The notes under the pieces are model-generated. The model saw nothing but the letters and a program-made list of their open reading frames with translations. It was not told the DNA's origin and searched no databases. A stretch of DNA of 64,000 nt, taken from Acridotheres tristis. Lineage: Eukaryota > Chordata > Aves > Passeriformes > Sturnidae. This document shows, piece after piece, positions 27,471-39,857 of this stretch. The DNA is taken from assembly GCA_037013685.1 (NCBI GenBank), contig CM072906.1, positions 3,576,501 through 3,640,500 on the forward strand, read 5' to 3'. Each line of letters opens with the position of its first letter. Positions within the stretch are counted from its first letter, which is position 1. The position numbers and the translations under genes are program-made.

Positions 27471-28296
27471 TTCCCCTCAGAAAAACCACATGCTGCATAG
27501 CAATTTGGACTGGAAAGATGCTGTTCTGGATTTAAAGGGAAACGGATCTGTTAAAGAAACAGGTCGCAGAGCAGGAGGGTCTGCATCCCTCACACACTGG
27601 GACATTTGGTCCCTAACACTTGTAGGTGCTGCACTCTTCCAGCTTTCCACCAAGTCTTTCACTACCTGGCTTTCTAAGAACTGCCAAGAGACCCTTTTGT
27701 AAGACGATCCTAACCTAAAATTATCCAAAGTGTGCTCCTGCTTCCCTCTAGCCCAGAAATCTTACCGAAGAACCCTGGGACTGTTCCTTTAAAAGACAGA
27801 ACAATTCATTCTCTACTGAATTCTGGGTCGACAGGGAAAAAACCCAAAGCAAAACCAGCCAGGGTCTAGGATCAGGTCCTTCAGACTAAGCCCAAGAATA
27901 TCACTAAAGAAGAAAAACTGCTCTTGTTGGATATTTAGATACAAGATATTTTAAAATCTACCTTAAAATTGTTATGACACTACCTACCAGAGTCTAATTA
28001 TACTTTCATAATTATATGTATTAATATCTAAAGTGTATAATTACAAAGGAGCCAATATATTTTAGAAACACCATACTTATAAACCTTTTTTTTTTAAATA
28101 GAAACTTCCTGCATGACTGCAAGATCTGTATTTTAGTTCTCCTGTCTTGATGACTCAATACTAGCAGAGGCAAGTCCACATGTTTGAATGGAAGCTGCAA
28201 ACAGGGATCTTCAATATTATGTCAAATGCATTGATCAAAAAAAACCACCAAAACCTTGCTCCTGCAGAATAAAAGAGACACCTGAAAACAGTGGAG

Positions 28297-28346
28297 AAAT
28301 AAAATAAAATAAAATAAAAAAATAAGTTATTAATAATAATAATAAA
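28297..28346. repeat. Simple repeats (ATAAA)n and (AAT)n
   Basis: Repeated ATAAA units at 28297-28323 are followed after a short gap by AATAATAATAAT at about 28330-28346. Low-complexity intronic sequence. Confidence 0.85.
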
Positions 28347-31300
28347 TTTTCTTCTTAGCAGCTTCCTTCATTAAAGCAAAAACTTTTACACATTTGTTTT
28401 AAGTCTACAAAGAGAACTGGAGCATTGAAAAATAGAGGTCTTGCCAGCCAAATGGGTGATTAATGGAATTTACAAACATCTTAATGATCAGATCAGTGAC
28501 ACAAATCCACTAACCAGTGGTGTCCACACCATGCCTGAGCTTGCCTGTTGTTTCCTGGCAGTCTCTGGACTGAGACCACGGGCAGAACATCTATGGCTGC
28601 CTGGACAATCCCAGCTCTCCCACTGCTGGGCTCATGCTGTACACACAAACCTCTCCTGCAGGCAGCAATGGCCCAGGAAATCTCTGCCACTCACGACTGA
28701 AGTGGTTTGTTCTTCAATTGCACAAGTCTGAGTGAATAAAACCAAACTCATCAGGTTACAAAGCCAGGTAATTTCTAAATGGTGATGAATGTATTTCCCA
28801 TTCACTTAGAAAATGAGATGGGATGGTATAATAGAGCTTGACTAAATATTTAAATCAAAAATGTTAAATCCTGATTCAGATTTTATTGCATGTGCTTACA
28901 GACAGACCTTTCTCCAGCTACTCACACAACTGCTTTTATTCAAACATCAGCCCCACTTCCAATTTATTCTTGTTAAGTGGCTTTCAGCAATGCAAGTGAT
29001 TTAAATGCACACTTGAGAGGCAAATGTAAGCTTGCAATAAGGTGCAGTTTGACATTTAAACCATTACATGTTTTTGAACATAATATTACTACAGAAGCAT
29101 TACTAATTTTGGCCACTTCCAGACAGAAGTTTAAAAAGCACGATGAAATGCAGACCAAAAGTGATTTACCTCTCTCTTCTCCAGCAACTGTTGCAACTCT
29201 TTTGATTCACAGCTCAAAAATTTGAAAATTTTGGCAACTCTATAGTAACACAAAGTACTTCCACTTCACCTTAAATACCTGACAAAAATGTGCCTTAATA
29301 CCACATGCATCTCAATACTACTGTAAGGAAAAACACAATTTTAACTTGACTTGAAAAAGTGTTTTAGCTTCTAAGAGTGCCACTTCTCTGATGCCCCCAA
29401 CTCAGCAGCTTAGGAGCACAACCCAAAACTTAAATCATGGCAGGTCTGCCTTCATGGGTGTTAAAGCACACATAAAACAGTGCATGACCTTCCAAAACTG
29501 GTCCCAGCTGACAAAGTAACTGAGCAACATTCATTTATGCCCAGCTGGAAGTGCCAACATGTAAGAGGTGAAAATTTTGACTGCTTAAAAATATATGTTT
29601 CATGAAGGAAATAGCAAGGGACCCTAAACTTAAGCAGATCTGCCAAGACCCTGCTATAATGAAGTAAGCAAGAGAACTCATTAATTTTATTGTTTTTGCA
29701 GCACTTCTGTACAGTTCAAGGTACACCCCAGAGCCAAAAAGTTCACAGCAACACAGCAACACATGCTGGGGAGGTGTTGCTGACTGCTCCTGAGCATCCA
29801 GCATCTCTGTACGTGTAAAAAGGAGATGAAATAAACCCAGAGGTAAAGGAAATGAAGTTGGTTATTCGCTGTTGGAGAGAAGGGCAAGGGAGAAGAGCAG
29901 GAGATATACTCACTGTGTGGGGCACCAGTGGCTCCCAACAACCTCCTGTTCTGACCAGTGACTCAAGGTTTTTCATTAGGGATTGAGTAATTGCTTGTGC
30001 AGTCAGTATGGAAGTGCAGATGAGCAAAAGCACCACAATTCTTCTCATTTAGAGGGAAAAAAACCCAACTGCCTTGTCTTAATAGCAGTTGGGAATAAAA
30101 CACACAAACACCACATATTAACTGATCATCAGAAGCTCAGGAACCTCAGTACATTGTTCTTACAGTCAAAAATCAATGACTAGAAGCCAACACTTGGCAT
30201 TTTCTGTACCTAGTTATAGCAAAGTCATCATGGAGAGATTAATGTTTGCCCTTCCAAGCACTATAACTCAGGTACTTTGTTGGTACTTCTGAGTTACAAA
30301 TTCCTGAAAAATTGCAAAGGAAAAGAAAAGTTTCATATCCTAATACTATTACATTAAATAATTTTTTGTCCTCTGTCTTCTCTTCCCCATGAGAAAAGGG
30401 ACTAACACATCCAAGATGGAGCTGATCAGGAACTGTCAGTTTTAATCAGAGCACTGTAGCTGTCAGTCACCAGTGGCCCTTGGGTATTTTGTTTCCTGAA
30501 TATATAAAAGATTGTTATCCTGAAAGTTAGTCAGCATTTCTGGCTGCTAGACGGAAATAACAAGACTATTAGAAATGTTTTAACACTGGTATAAGTGCAG
30601 CAGTATTTGAGTTCTAATAGCTCAGCACACCAGCACAGGCAATGACCCCTCTTTATGAGCCACACTGGTGCAATAGAAATAATTTCTCCTTATTGCATAG
30701 TTTGCACAGTTGGTATTTATTAATAGTGTTGCAATTCTGTATTAATTATTATTTAGCACTGAGAACACGCCTGAAACTGCACAAAATTAGTGCCTGGCCC
30801 AAAGTGCTTCAGCAGCTCTGATTCAGCATCCCATAAGCAACATTTCATCCACCAACCTGCTCAGAGACTAAAGCCTGGACAGCAGTGGCACTTGGTCAGC
30901 TGATGTCACATCAAATTATTTACATCCTACAGCTTGGGACAGCCAAGCCCCAGTGGGTCTGGCTGGGGCAAAGTTTACAAGCACCAGTCTGCTGGAAAAA
31001 AACCACCCAACACTGAAGGCAACATGAAAATGAGAATACAGTATCTTATGCAAAATTATTAGAAAAGAAATCCTGTCATAGTGTCCCATTTTCAAATGAA
31101 AAGTCTCACTGAAGAGGAACAGAGCAAGAGCACACAGTGATTTGTGAACTTCCCAAACTGCCCACCTGGTAGGAACACTGTACTAAAGCAGCTGCCTAAG
31201 CCAGGTTTAAAACCAAAACTTCCAAAGTCATCACCACCACACAGGCACAAATCATGACGGGCAGAGAGAAGTGAAAATTGCAAATCAACAACAGGGCAAG

Positions 31301-34300
31301 ACCCTCACCTCCCCCCTTTCAGATCCAAACTGCTTTGCTGGCAAAGCCTCCTGAAGGATCACTTCTCTGAAATGAGAATATGCAGAGAGCACAGATCAGC
31401 AAATCCCAGGACAGCCACGGGCATCAGAGTCAACTTTCAGGTAGGTTTAATTCAGGCCCTGCAGAGTTCACACAGACAGGAGTCCTGATGCCACTGTCAC
31501 TTCTCCCATTTTTGTTGTTTTCCATGTTGCCAAGAACACAGAGCTGTCTTCTAAGACAATAATGACACGTTACTGATACAAATAGAGAAAATAGGAAGCT
31601 ATGAAACAAATAATTAACTGTGATCTGTTATTTACATAATTATTGGCAGAAGCCTGAACAAGGAGTAAGATGGATTACTGCAGTTTTGGTTCAATTCAGC
31701 CTTAAAATAAAGAAATTAAACAAAAAAAAATTATCACATGCCAAGGCTGAAAGGATTTTCATTCCAGCATGGGGTTCTCTCACTCTGCCAGCCAAGCTCC
31801 AAGCTGTTACTGCAGCTTTTCTCCAGATAAACACTGATCTTTTCCCCCTGCTCCTCTGTTCAGCTACTGCAGTTGCTGGCCACCAGCAGCAGCGTAAGAA
31901 ATGTATTAAAAAAAAAAAACAAAAAATCTCTACAGGAGATAATATTGCTCACCAACAACATAACCCTGGTATTTCATATTGCTCAAGCCTGAACTTAGGA
32001 CAGGCAAGGCATAAAGCCTAGTTTTTCTTCTATATTTCTCTCCCTTCTCTAAAGCTCAAATTGCTCTGTGATTTCAGTTGTGGCAGGAGATCAGTTCCTG
32101 GAGAAGGAGGAATCATTCTTATCCCCTCAAAACCTGAAGTGCAGAATAAGTGGGAGCAGCTCTCACATGATCCATTGCTGTCCAGAAGGGTCAGCCTGAC
32201 AGAAGAATTCCATTCCTTACTCTGTCATTTTATAATAGTGAGAGAGAACGTGGTGGCTGGCTCCAGCCATGCCTTGTGCAGAGGCTGCCATGAATCACAC
32301 AGCACCATGAGGAGTGCAAAGAGCCACCAGAGCCTCCTGAACAGCTCATTCAGGAGCCTTCCCAAAGAAACCTTCAGCCACTCCTGACTGGTGACAGGAA
32401 CTCCTGAACCCAGGCAGGAAGGATTCTACATCCCTTCAGTCAGCCAGGATCCCTTACATTCTCATCCTCCTGATTTTTTCTATACTGCTGTAAAACCAGA
32501 GTGCTCCTTTCCTTTCCCTGCCACCCTACAGAAATAGCTGGCTTACCTCAGACAAAAACACACACAAAATAACAATGGAAACAGATGTGTCAAGGAAAGA
32601 AAAGCCATGCAAGAGATGCCTGCTGGGCTCAGCAGTTCAGCAGTTCTAGGAAGGGCACTCATCCAGTCCATGAATGGCAGGGTGAGATGTTTTACAGCAC
32701 TGAAGTCAAAGGGGGCATCTAGCAGTTAAAAACTCAGTAGTAATGTCTGGGGGATTGTTGTTTGGTTTGGGTTGATGGAGGTTTCTCTTATTTTGCCCCT
32801 GTCTGTCTCAGATTTGCCTCTTGATTTTCAGACCAAGAAATGCAGATAACTTCACCAAAAATGCAATTTACAGGAGAGGTCCATGCCAAGATCTGTACTC
32901 AGACTTCTCTGGAAACCATGAGGTGCTGTTCACCTCACTTACACCTCTCTGGGCTCTGAGCCCAAGCCCATTTTGCTCAGCTCCCATTAACTTCCGTGGC
33001 CCCTTAGGCACCCCACAGCTTCTTTGCAGAACTCATTTTGCACACACATTATTTTTTCTAGGACATTCATCACCCTACATCCATAGTGCTAATTTCCACA
33101 AAACTCTCTCAGCCAGAAGGGCATCATCCTCCTTTATCCATTTCCAACAGACATCTTCATCTTTGTTCCTGTGATGCTCATCATGGCTGGAAGCTGCTGT
33201 TTGTAAACTCTTGTTGAAAGCTGCCCTTTTCTTCCTTCAAATCCCTCCTCACCCCTTGGCTCTACTGCCCATCAAAAAGCCACATCTGCTCATCTTCCTG
33301 GCTCCCTCCCACTGACCAGTGCTACCTCCTGTGTCCCTCTGTCCATCCCTGGCCTACAGCTCTGATTTATCTTGGAGATATGGAGATTGATGTGGATTGT
33401 AAGTACTTTGGGTGCACCACCTTGTTCCATAGAAGCTGCACAACAATCTCCTGGTCTATAATACACATCAAGCAATGATGATGCAAACAAGCAACTCAGA
33501 AGAGTTCTGATCTCTGGAGTTCCTAATTTTTATCTGTCAGATAAAATCATGGTTTCCCATTGAAGCTCCTGAAGAGGTACCAGGAGCTTTTCCTGATAGT
33601 TATAAGGAACTTCACAGCCTTCACAACCTTATTTGATGTAAACATTATAACATCTTTCAACCACAAGTTCCTCAGCAATTGAAATAACAAGCAAGAGCTA
33701 TGAGATCTTGTATTACAGGAAAAGTCACCAGTTTTTAACAATATCTGTTAAAATGTATAACCCACCATGCTACGTCATCAGCAGCTTATTTGCTTCTCAT
33801 GCACAGTGTACCAGAAAAAATGAAGAGTAAATGTTCTCAGTTATTCCCATTTATATATAAGCTGAGTGATAGAATTTAACCTTATTGCAGCTTGGTGTGG
33901 TATTTGAAAAGTCTGAAGGAATGATTACAGATTTCCCACACTTTTGACCAGGGAAGCTTTATCACAAAGCTTCTGGTATTGACAGTCACAGAGATCAGGG
34001 AACTAATAAGATCATTACTTTATTCTTTAGAACACATTCAATATTTATGAGTATATTAACTCCATGTAATAAAGGCCACATTCTCTGGCTGTGATGACTT
34101 GGATGCTTTGGAGATAAAATTAATCAACATGCATGAAAGAGGATCTCAGAGTAAAACAGGAAAATCTGCACATAATAACAAAGATAGTTAGTATCTGGCA
34201 AACCTACAGCACAAGGAAGAAAAAAACACACTATGATTAAACATAATAAGAGTTCACTTGAAATGTAAAATACTCTGGAACAAATCCTGCCAACTTGCAT

Positions 34301-35132
34301 AAGGATCAGCAAACAGGAAGCAGCAGCCTTTGCAATAAACCCATCACACAGGGAAAACAGAACACTAGAGAACAAGATGCTATGGCACAGTCCCTGGCAT
34401 CGTGCTGCAGAGCATTTTCTGTCCCCTGTTTTTGAAGTACATGAGGTTCAAGTCTGATTTCTGCTCCCAAAGCAGGACTTGTTGAATTGTGAGTCAGTAG
34501 CAGGTCCTTGCTGCCCAAGTAAAACACTGTCATCCTTTCACAATGTGTGAGCTGGCAGCACTGCTGGCTCAAGTGCATTCTGTCAGTGTTATTTTCTATT
34601 ATTTTCCAGCATTACAATCCTTGCAGAGCTGTGTCGTGGGTTCTTGCACTGCCTCTTAATACTTCCCTCCCTAAAGCTATAAGCACTGAGCATAGCCTTG
34701 TCACAAGGGGAGAAGGGGCTCTTTTTATGCCATTCCATGTGAATTCTCTGACTCCATTCACTAAGAAACACTCAATGGGGCACTATGTCACTATCAGAAA
34801 TGTGAGCTCACCAGTAAAAAGAAGCAGTTTTGGCTCACAACCTCTTGAATGTCTTTGCACTTCAGAGATAGTGCTGAACCCTTCCTAACCCTTCAGCTGG
34901 AGTCTGTACTACGTAGTTTTAAAGTTGCCTTTCAACTTTCAGTGATCATTTGCATGTATGTATCTTCAAAGAATGGCATTTGATTTGCAACTATGTGTTA
35001 TAATGAGAGGTTAATTAACACAAATACAGTTATTAGCAAGTTGCAGACATTTAAAGGACAAAAGCAGCAGACCAAAGTCTGTGACATGCTGTGTGATGGA
35101 TGGAGAAGCTCAAGGGTGAGCTGATACCAACC

Positions 35133-35300
35133 AAGGCTCTGCCACTAACTCCATTACCACAGGCAAATCACCGACATTCTGCAACTTGGTTTCCCCTTCT
35201 GTAGTGGAATAGTGAGGCTCATTTACTTTGCTGGGTAGTTCTGCAGCTTAATTAAATCGTTACCTTTAAATTAAAGCACTACAGAAATGCCAGGAAGTAG
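35133..35300 (+). repeat. MIR-type SINE relic
   Basis: A readable MIR-like copy. GGCTCTGCCACTAACT and CAGGCAAATCACCGACATTC match the consensus core, and ACTTGGTTTCCCCTTCTGTA matches the CTCAGTTTCCCCATCTGTAA block. TTAATTAAATCGTTACC and TTAAAGCACTACAGAAATGC match the AAAGCACTTTGAAGATGC 3' end. The order and spacing across about 165 bp make chance similarity unlikely. Confidence 0.65.
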
Positions 35301-35781
35301 CATCTGAATTAGAAGGTGGAGGTGACACCCTAATGAAGCAAGACTATTTCCATCGTCAACAGCAGGCACAGTAAAAGGTCACCCACGGTATAATTGTGAA
35401 ACCACATTCCAAGCTTCTGAAGGCAAGATGACTTTTCCCAAAACTTCATTAAGGAAGAAGATATGTCCCAGCACCATGGGATGGCTGAAATCCTGCAGTT
35501 TCACAGGAAATCTACAATGGTTTTTTACAATTACTTTTGTTTTCCCCTTGTCCTTACTTGTTTCCTATCCGAATAGCAGTGCAATATCACAGCTTTTGAA
35601 AGAATGCTTTTTCCACAGGCAACTGTTTTCAGTATGGTCAAAGACCTATTAAGAAAATTGCAGAGGATCATTTCCCTTCAAGTTGGTAATGCTCAGCACT
35701 GATTGAGTTTTCAATCTCTTCTTTACAAGAGCCACAGCAGAGGCACTCACACTTTTTGTCTGGGACAGCTTCTCCCAAATA

Positions 35782-35821
35782 TCAGTATATTCCAACATAC
35801 TTCAGTATATTCCAACAAACT
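35782..35821. repeat. 20-bp tandem duplication
   Basis: TCAGTATATTCCAACATACT is followed at once by a copy with one difference (CAAACT for CATACT at the end). Confidence 0.9.
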
Positions 35822-36470
35822 CCACACACACTGGAAATTTCCAGCTCTTTGTAACCATAAGGACGTTATTGAAATACCCACCACTGGTGTGCAGACTCTT
35901 TATTTTTAAGTACTGGAAGAAACTTATTCTTAAACCTTAAGAAACAGGCCAGTCCTCCGTGGAGGCTCATTTTCACCATGCACTCCCAAAAAAGCTGCAA
36001 ACTTAGTGTCAGGTGTGAAGCTGTGTATGCCCTGTATCTTGGAAACTGCTCTCAAGCTCTGTCCCAGATACCAAAAAGGCATATCCCATTGTAAACTCAT
36101 CTAGCCCATACTGGGAAATCATTAAACTAAAACTAGGAAAAGAGGCAGCTACTTCCTTGTGTGTTGCATTTGAAAAAAAGATTACCCAAACTCATTATAC
36201 ACAATGTTTACATGTCCAGAGTGTAAACACTAAGAAGTAACACATTTGCTGTTTGCTTTGTAGCAATGCAAAAGCTTTTATTTTAGGGGCAAGATGTGCT
36301 ATAGGACAGGTCAGCCTAGTTCTTTCTATTACATAAGATCTTCTTGCATTGACTGGATACAAACTTACAGCTTCTGTGAGGATATGTTAGAAAATAGTGG
36401 AAGATACTCCAGAAATTACAGCTGGAAATAACTCTGTATATTATTTTTCCTTCCCAGAAAAAAAAAATCT

Positions 36471-36526
36471 TATATATACTATATATATATATATATATAT
36501 GTATACACATATACTAAATATATACT
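36471..36526. repeat. (TA)n microsatellite
   Basis: An uninterrupted run of AT dinucleotides at 36481-36500 within a longer TA-rich block. Adjacent chance frames encode only repetitive tyrosine and isoleucine. Confidence 0.9.
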
Positions 36527-36742
36527 TGTTTTTTCTTATACTTTTTGGAAGACCAAAATGATTGTAACCAAGTTCTTAAGTAAGACAGAAGATGTACTTG
36601 GAGTATTGTGTTCATTCAGCTGGACACTCTATTTGCTTATGTCTGTCTGTCTGCTGCCTGTTAATTGCTTTTGAGGCCACTGACCTGCCTTTGACTAAAT
36701 TTGACAGCAGGAAGAAGTCCCAAAGCTTCCAACACTCTCATT

Positions 36743-36766
36743 AAAAAAAAAAAAAAAAAAAAAAAA
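36743..36766. repeat. A24 homopolymer
   Basis: Twenty-four consecutive adenines preceded by CATTA, so an ATTAAA-like hexamer spans the junction. I saw no recognisable retrocopied gene upstream, so a simple homopolymer is the safer reading. Confidence 0.85.
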
Positions 36767-36929
36767 GGCTGGGTAGATGCAAGACTCTTATAAGACAAGA
36801 AGAGAAAGGCTAATGACAAAGGTCAACTATTATTTGACATCAGAGAATCCACAGCAGGGATCACCCTAGAGACAAATCCTCAGGAACCAGTTTTCATTGG
36901 TACTGCTGCTCTTCTAACACTTATTTCAA

Positions 36930-37095
36930 ATAGAGCTGGAACCAGAAATTAATTCCAGTTCTCACAACAGTCCACTGGCCTTAGGTAAATCATAACTTCT
37001 GATGCTACTTCCCCTGCCATAAACGTGGCTGGTGTTAAAATCCCTTATTATGTTGCAGCAACAATTCATATTTGAAATGTACTTTGAAGGTCTGG
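36930..37095 (+). repeat. MIR-type SINE relic
   Basis: MIR-like order of blocks: CTGGCCTTAGGTAAATCATA, ACTTCTGATGCTACTTCCCC, TGCCATAAA and, at the 3' end, GAAATGTACTTTGAAGGTCT. It is more diverged than the copy at 35.1 kb and lies 1.6 kb from it in the same orientation. Confidence 0.5.
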
Positions 37096-39277
37096 AGAGT
37101 TGTATTTACTAATTATTACCTGTCTTGAGACATGAGCTGAATATTCAAAGTGCTAGCTTGATTCATCTGCAAGTGCGCATCACATAAGCATGTGGTATGC
37201 ACTAAGACTCCAAATACAAAAGTAAAGATTACTTTTAGAGAAGACTTTATAATCAAGTCAGTTTTGAGCTCAAAACATATAATTTTTATTACCACAACTC
37301 TTCCATTACACTGGATTTAAATTATTTCATGTTTTAGATTAGCACTTTATATAACACCAGTTTGAAAAGTAAATACCAATTGACAGAAGACAAAAAGCCC
37401 ATGCAAAGTTTGATTCTTATCCCCAAAGGCAAGTCTGATGTCTGAGATCTTAAACCTTTGATATCAAGCTGAATGTTAATAGATAAGTTCCACGGGGCAG
37501 TTATTGAGCACAGCAATACCAGAGCTTGTCCTAGAAATGCCAGCAATCACAGTCCTGGGTTTGGCAATGCCACATTACAATAGGCAGACATTTTTGTCTT
37601 CTGCTTGGTCAGGCACCTTCCAGCCTTTCCAGAAAAGAAGATACTTTCAGTTCTCACAGGCAGAAAAATCAGATGGCAAAGGTCTCAGTGGAAGTTCTAG
37701 AGCAAATAGGTGAACTAGATGTGATTGTTGTTTTTTGGGTTTTTTTTTTAAAGAATGCATGAGGGGGAGAATAGCTTCCTAAAAAGGAAACTTCCCATAC
37801 ATTAAAAGCGCTTTGTAGTAAAACTCTACTTAGAGAGGTCCCTATTTGAGGGCAAGGGAGCACACTACAATTTCCTTCAATAATAACAGGTTAACCTTGT
37901 ATCTTCAAGCTTCCTTCTGTAACAGACTGACTACCAGCTGAGCACTCAATATCTCCCAATACTGGCCTTTACATTTCCTGGAGGAACAAGCCACATCCAA
38001 AAAGGAAAACAAAAAAGCCACAATGGTGCCAGCTAAATTTTCCTTTTAATCCTCCCCATCTCCCTACTCCAGACAAAATAAATACAGCCTGGCCAACTTA
38101 TTCTGACAACAGTGACTTAGATTTATGTCCCTCACTCTCTATCACTGCCCTACAAGCATACATTATTTTAATGTAGTATAAACAAATATTGGATTTGCTT
38201 AACACCACATTGAGTCCTAGTGATTAAAACATATATATGCATGGAGAAAAATTTATACATGCACAAACCCCTTTGTAAGCTCTGAAGATAAAATTATCAG
38301 TATTGCCAAACAGAGAATATGTATTATATTCTAATGACATGAGACAGTTGATTACCAACAAGCCTACTTCATTTCTAATTAGAAAAAGTTCAGTGATGAT
38401 CTTCTTCCCTGCTGTTATTGCCTGACAAGAATAAACAAGGAGTTCTCTCTAGGGATGGCACAGTAAACATCCAAACAGACATTTGATTTGGAGCTGAGCT
38501 TCACAGTAGTAGTAAGTACTGAGGAACATAGTGATTCACACAGCACGGCTGGTCACACATCCACCAGCGGGTGCATGATTTTAAGTGTTTACCTCAAGAA
38601 AGCCGAGCTTTGCAAAGTGCACTGCAGCTGCCTAGCTGCTCCTCCTGCGCCCGCTCCTGCCAGCTCTGCTGTCACCTGCTCGGGAGTTCTGCAGGGAAGG
38701 GACCCTCCTTGGCACAGGGCTGAAGGGCAGCCGGGCGATCCAGGCTGGACGCCCTCCGCAGAAACAAAGCAAAGGGGATTTGCTTCGCTGCTGGGATTTT
38801 CACGCAAGGACAGACCGCGCTGGCGTGCCTGTCTCCCCGCGTTTGGCAGCTCTGTGTGTCTCCGGCCGCAGCTGCACCTGTCGCCCGCAGCGTTTCCCCC
38901 GTGCGGGATCGATAAGGCGTCTGCCATCGCCCCCGAACCTCGCCGAGCGCCCTCCGCTCTGCCCGCGCTGCAGCCACCGCTCCCTCCCGAATCCCACCGA
39001 GCACCGATTCCGCCATCCACACAAACAAAGGGCGCTCCTCTTATTTTCGATAAAATTCAGACAAACTAGAGAACAATACCGGAGGGGCCGCACAATGGGC
39101 ACCGGCCGCGCCGCATCGCTCACGCCATCCCTCCTCTCCAGCCCCGGCGCGGCGGGCGAGCCCCGCTGACCCCAGCCCGGGACAGCCCTGGGGACGGCGG
39201 CGGCTGCACCGTGCCCTCACGGGGAACGGCTGTCCCCGGCAGCGGGGGATGCTCTCACGGCCGCGGGGTGCGCTCAC

Positions 39278-39572
39278 CTGCCACCGTGTACCGGTCCAGG
39301 TAGTTGAGCACGTTGCCCACACTGAGGATGCCGGCGGCCGCTACCCGGGCCCGGCCGAGGGTCGGCGCCTTGCGGAGGGCGGCGGGGCGGTCGGGGTGCT
39401 TGCCGGCCGCCGGGGGGTTCATCCTGCCCGACAGGGTCTGCACCTCGCCCTCGGCACCCCGGCCGCAGCAGCCCCGCTCGCCGTCCTCCTCCTCCTCCTC
39501 GTCGCCAGCTCGGAGCCGCCCGCCGCAGCCCGGGCTGCTGCCGGAGGAGCCGTCGCTTTCCAGGCACATCAT
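39278..39572 (-). CDS. SPNS2: SPNS2 coding exon 1 (sphingosine-1-phosphate transporter, N-terminus)
   Basis: First coding exon of the spinster homolog 2 gene, 98 codons plus one base. The family exports sphingosine-1-phosphate across the plasma membrane, chiefly from endothelium, and belongs to the major facilitator superfamily. The frame opens with MMCLE, the start I know from mammalian SPNS2. Next comes a low-complexity cytosolic tail with an acidic run at residues 25-30, then EVQTLSG at about 43-49. The start of membrane helix 1 follows at about residues 78-98, ending in [13 protein letters not shown], a strong spinster signature. The exon ends at a consensus donor (GCAG|GTGAGC), leaving the first base of a glycine codon that exon 2 completes. 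Two ATGs are adjacent; the second has A at -3 and may also be used. The exon sits inside a CpG island with GC boxes just upstream. SPNS1 and SPNS3 fit less well because of the MMCLE start and the exact helix-1 wording. Confidence 0.96.
39484..39500. repeat. SPNS2: Coding trinucleotide repeat in SPNS2 exon 1
   Basis: A (TCC)n run on the plus strand encodes the acidic EEEEED stretch (residues 25-30) of SPNS2 on the minus strand. Length change here would alter the acidic tail without breaking the frame. Confidence 0.85.
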
Positions 39573-39706
39573 GGGGTGCGGGAGCCCGGGCGGGGAGACC
39601 GAATGACGGACGGACAGACGGACGGAGAAAGCGACCGGAGCGCGCTCAGCGCCGCATCCCGCGGTCCCGCCGAGCCTTGCCCGGGACAGGCCGGGTCTGA
39701 CAGCCC

Positions 39707-39793
39707 GGGCGGGGCGGGGCCGGCGGGGCGGGGCCCGGGGGAGGCTCCGCCTCTGGCCCCGCCCGGCCCCGCCCGCCGTGCGCGCCCCGCCCC
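39707..39793. promoter_or_regulatory. GC-box (Sp/KLF) cluster
   Basis: At least six GC boxes lie within 87 bp. GGGCGG and GGGGCGGGGC occur at 39707-39720 and 39725-39734. GGCCCCGCCC occurs at 39755-39764 and 39765-39774, and CGCCCCGCCC at 39783-39792. They lie about 135-220 bp upstream of the SPNS2 ATG, where a TATA-less core promoter would need them. Confidence 0.75.
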
Positions 39794-39857
39794 AGCGGCC
39801 CCGAGGGGTCCGTGAGCCCGGCCCGGGACGGCCCAGCAGGGCGGGACCTCCGCCGCC

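Larger units (their letters stand above)
22122..35132. other. Intron 1 sequence without recognised gene
   Basis: Mostly unique-looking intronic DNA. It holds the 18-bp tandem repeat, the GC-rich patch at 27.3 kb, AT-rich simple repeats at 28.3 kb and a weak MIR-like block at 23.2 kb. A minus-strand signal-peptide-like open frame with a strong donor lies at 29914-30048 (see findings). Nothing else with recognisable homology was seen. Confidence 0.6.
3559..39277 (-). other. SPNS2: SPNS2 intron 1 (35.7 kb)
   Basis: A phase-1 GT-AG intron joining coding exons 1 and 2, 35,719 bp long. All six recognised CR1 fragments lie between about 5.1 and 22.1 kb. MIR-type relics occur near 14.9, 23.2, 35.2 and 37.0 kb. 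Long first introns commonly hold enhancers, and an AP-1 motif cluster lies near 11.5 kb. No known gene was recognised within it on either strand. Three exon-like open segments are described under findings. Confidence 0.9.

Noticed and set aside
36540..36766. Processed pseudogene ending in the A24 tract
   Set aside because: ATTAAA followed by a poly-A tract looks like a retrocopy end, but the 200 bp upstream show no recognisable gene and I saw no target duplication.
38488..39069. 193-codon plus-strand open frame
   Set aside because: It lies across the CpG island shore, where high GC lengthens chance frames. It has no recognisable domain, and overlapping frames of similar length exist on the other strand.
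39249..39815. 188-codon plus-strand open frame over the SPNS2 exon 1 region
   Set aside because: It is antisense to a certain coding exon in very GC-rich DNA where stops are rare. The peptide is low-complexity Ala/Gly/Pro/Arg.
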